Assembly: GCA_963646285.1 (NCBI GenBank)
Contig: CAVIWF010000056.1
Span: 1 to 15,636 of the forward strand
Direction: 5' to 3'
Source: CAKUFA01 sp963646285
Lineage (GTDB): Bacteria; Bacillota; Clostridia; Christensenellales; Aristaeellaceae
DNA: 15,636 nucleotides
Each line of letters begins with the position of its first letter. The first letter of the stretch is position 1. The position numbers and the translations under genes were made by a program. Of this stretch, positions 14,297 through 15,636 are shown one piece after another. The notes under the pieces were generated by a model that made no database searches, was not told the DNA's origin, and worked only from the letters and a program-made list of their open reading frames with translations.

Positions 14297-15364
14297 ATGG
14301 CAAATGAATTGACAATTTACCAATCGGTTATTGATGATGTAAAGGGCATTATTGCCTCCGGCATGGAGAGCGCATACAATGCCACAAGCCGTGCGATGGT
14401 ACTGACCTATTGGAATGTTGGCAGACGCATTGTGGAACAGGAGCAGAAAGGCAATCAGCGTGCCGAATACGGCGCAGCGATGATGGATGTTCTGGCATCG
14501 GAAGTGACTAAAGAATACGGAAAAAGCTATTCCAAGCGAAATCTCCAGTATTTCCGCAAGTTTTATCAATGCTTTCCGGATATTGAGATTGTGAACTCAT
14601 GCGTTCACAATCTGACTTGGACACATTTTCGAAGCCTTTTGCGCGTGGCGGACGAGGATGCCAGAGTTTGGTATATGAACGAAGCTGCACACGAAAACTG
14701 GAATGTGAGGATGCTTGACCGCAATATCAGCACACAATATTATTACCGCCTGTTGCAGTCTCCGAAAAAGGAAGCTGTTATTACAGAAATGAGGCAGAAA
14801 AATGCTCAGCTTCCCAAAAAACAGTTTGAACTCGTAAAAAGCCCTGTTGTTGCAGAGTTCCTTGGTTTTAAGAATGAGGACAGCTATTTGGAAAGTGATC
14901 TGGAATCCGCGATTTTGTCCCATATCCGTGATTTTCTTATGGAAATGGGCAGAGGTTTTGCTTTCGTGGCAAGGCAACAGCATATTGTTGCGGAAACAGA
15001 GGATTGTTTTCAGCAGCGCAGCAAGAAGGAATTGATTGAAGCCTTTATCAGCACAGTCAATGTGGATACCCGGGTCACGACCGATTGGCGCAGATTCGTG
15101 CTGGAGCAGGAAGAAAATGATCTTGCAGAAATTATCAGTGGAGAGAAGCTCAAAGACGAGGAAACCCGGAAATTTGTTTCCAATGCTTTCCGTGACAGCA
15201 CGCTGAAAACAACCGGAATGGAAATTGATAAGCTTATGCCACTGGTTTCCCGCTTTGGCGGCGGCAGCCGTGCGAAAAAGAAGCAGGGAATCATTGCCAA
15301 ACTGAAAGTATTCTTTGAGAAATACTTTGGCTTAGGAATTACGGAGATTCAAGCAGAGGATTAA
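14297..15364 (+). CDS. Chimeric ORF: DUF1016 (YhcG-type) N-terminus fused to HsdR C-terminus
   Basis: Residues 1 to about 237 match the DUF1016/YhcG family. The DUF1016_N helical domain contains the hallmark YWNVGRRIVEQEQ and YGKSYSKRNLQYFRKFY segments and the LTWTHFRSLLRV motif. The first part of its PD-(D/E)XK domain follows (FLGFKNEDSYLESDLESAI ... FAFVARQQHIVAETED). The expected continuation, a D-L-x-FYH strand and V-x-ID-x-K carrying the catalytic acids and lysine, is missing. From about residue 240 (codon at 15014) to 355 the protein instead matches the C-terminal domain of type I restriction subunit HsdR (EcoR124_C type): RSKKELIEAFI, DWRRFV, EETRKFVSNAFRD, ISRFGGG-like VSRFGGGSRAKKK and the FFEKYFGLG end. 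The reading frame is open across the join. CAGGAGG (14283-14289) serves ATG 14297, 2 nt after hsdM. The gene is visibly more AT-rich than hsdM. It is most likely a deletion remnant; family identification is from recalled motifs. Confidence 0.85.
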   Translation: MANELTIYQSVIDDVKGIIASGMESAYNATSRAMVLTYWNVGRRIVEQEQKGNQRAEYGAAMMDVLASEVTKEYGKSYSKRNLQYFRKFYQCFPDIEIVNSCVHNLTWTHFRSLLRVADEDARVWYMNEAAHENWNVRMLDRNISTQYYYRLLQSPKKEAVITEMRQKNAQLPKKQFELVKSPVVAEFLGFKNEDSYLESDLESAILSHIRDFLMEMGRGFAFVARQQHIVAETEDCFQQRSKKELIEAFISTVNVDTRVTTDWRRFVLEQEENDLAEIISGEKLKDEETRKFVSNAFRDSTLKTTGMEIDKLMPLVSRFGGGSRAKKKQGIIAKLKVFFEKYFGLGITEIQAED

Positions 15365-15572
15365 GAACAGTCTATCGTTTATGAAACTGAGCCAAGTTAT
15401 CAGATGGTGGCTGAAGAATCTGCGCCGTATGGGATAAGATAATATTCGTATAGATACCAATGGTGTGGCGATTTCGCACATCATCAGCACCACAGCAGGC
15501 GCTTTGAAGTGTAGAATTGCTTACTTCCGATACGGCTGAAAATAATAAATCTAGAATTTGTGAGGAAACATT
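15365..15572 (+). other. Intergenic stretch after the chimeric ORF, possible decayed sequence
   Basis: No complete gene is seen. Directly after the chimera's stop the same frame stays open for 25 codons (begins EQSIVYETEPSYQMVAEE) to TAA at 15440-15442. Another open run of about 30 codons ends at TGA 15538-15540; neither has a start with a ribosome site. An 18-codon ATG frame at 15381-15437 also lacks one. No terminator hairpin was found. The stretch is AT-rich like the ORF before it. Confidence 0.5.
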
Positions 15573-15636
15573 ATGATACGGAAAGCAAAAATGACAGACA
15601 TTGCAGCCATTGCGGATACCTATACCGCACTTCTGA
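15573..15636 (+). CDS. GNAT-family N-acetyltransferase, 5' fragment cut by the window end
   Basis: ATG 15573 follows GAGGA (15562-15566) at 6 nt. The 21 visible codons read MIRKAKMTDIAAIADTYTALL and stay open to the edge. The opening pattern M-I-R-K-A-x-x-x-D-x-x-x-I-A-x-x-Y is typical of the first strand and helix of GNAT acetyltransferases, which transfer acetyl from acetyl-CoA to amines. The substrate cannot be told from so short a fragment. It probably belongs to the region beyond the RM remnant rather than to the hsdM operon. Confidence 0.6.
   Translation, partial: MIRKAKMTDIAAIADTYTALL

Noticed and set aside
12699..15636. Complete type I restriction-modification or other multi-gene defence system
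   Set aside because: hsdS and the motor/nuclease parts of hsdR are absent and the DUF1016 nuclease core is missing, so no functional restriction system can be claimed.

Overview
The window looks like chromosomal DNA of a low-to-mid GC-rich member of the Firmicutes, probably class Clostridia (Oscillospirales or a related gut lineage). The reasons are strong AGGAGG-type ribosome binding sites, sigma-A-like promoters, TypA, DapF, a VanY-type carboxypeptidase and an RpiR regulator of clostridial character, with genic GC in the fifties by eye. No species-level assignment can be made from the sequence. Most of the window is ordinary housekeeping DNA, with nearly all genes on the + strand. The unusual part is the last 3 kb.

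Positions 1-4710: a non-coding lead-in with a small degenerate tandem repeat, then a promoter (234-263), a possible 34-codon leader ORF, and a three-gene transcription unit. The genes are prfC (release factor 3), typA/bipA (ribosome-associated GTPase) and a six-helix membrane protein resembling the Pr6Pr/FAR-17a-AIG1-like group. The unit closes with a strong hairpin terminator. A tRNA-Ser(GCU) gene with its own promoter and terminator lies on the minus strand just after it.

Positions 5022-8348: a second + strand unit. A clear promoter and a 5' UTR with two hairpins lead into an RpiR-family regulator, a flavoprotein of the HI0933/BaiN family (8-nt overlap) and a DEDDh exonuclease with a cysteine-rich tail. 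A bidirectional terminator separates it from a convergent 57-residue membrane protein on the minus strand.

Positions 8715-12510: dapF (meso-diaminopimelate synthesis) with a membrane-anchored VanY-type D,D-carboxypeptidase carrying a peptidoglycan-binding domain, a natural cell-wall pair. Next comes gpmI (cofactor-independent phosphoglycerate mutase) with its own promoter and terminator.

Positions 12539-15636: the remains of a type I restriction-modification locus. hsdM is intact. The next ORF starts as a DUF1016/YhcG-type protein and is fused in frame, near codon 238, to the extreme C-terminus of a type I restriction subunit HsdR. The nuclease core of DUF1016, all of hsdS and nearly all of hsdR are absent. 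This is best read as an internal deletion of several kilobases that left a chimeric ORF next to an orphan methyltransferase subunit. A docking-domain fusion with a new role is a less likely but testable alternative. The window ends in the first 21 codons of a likely GNAT acetyltransferase. No CRISPR array, insertion sequence, integrase or rRNA was seen.
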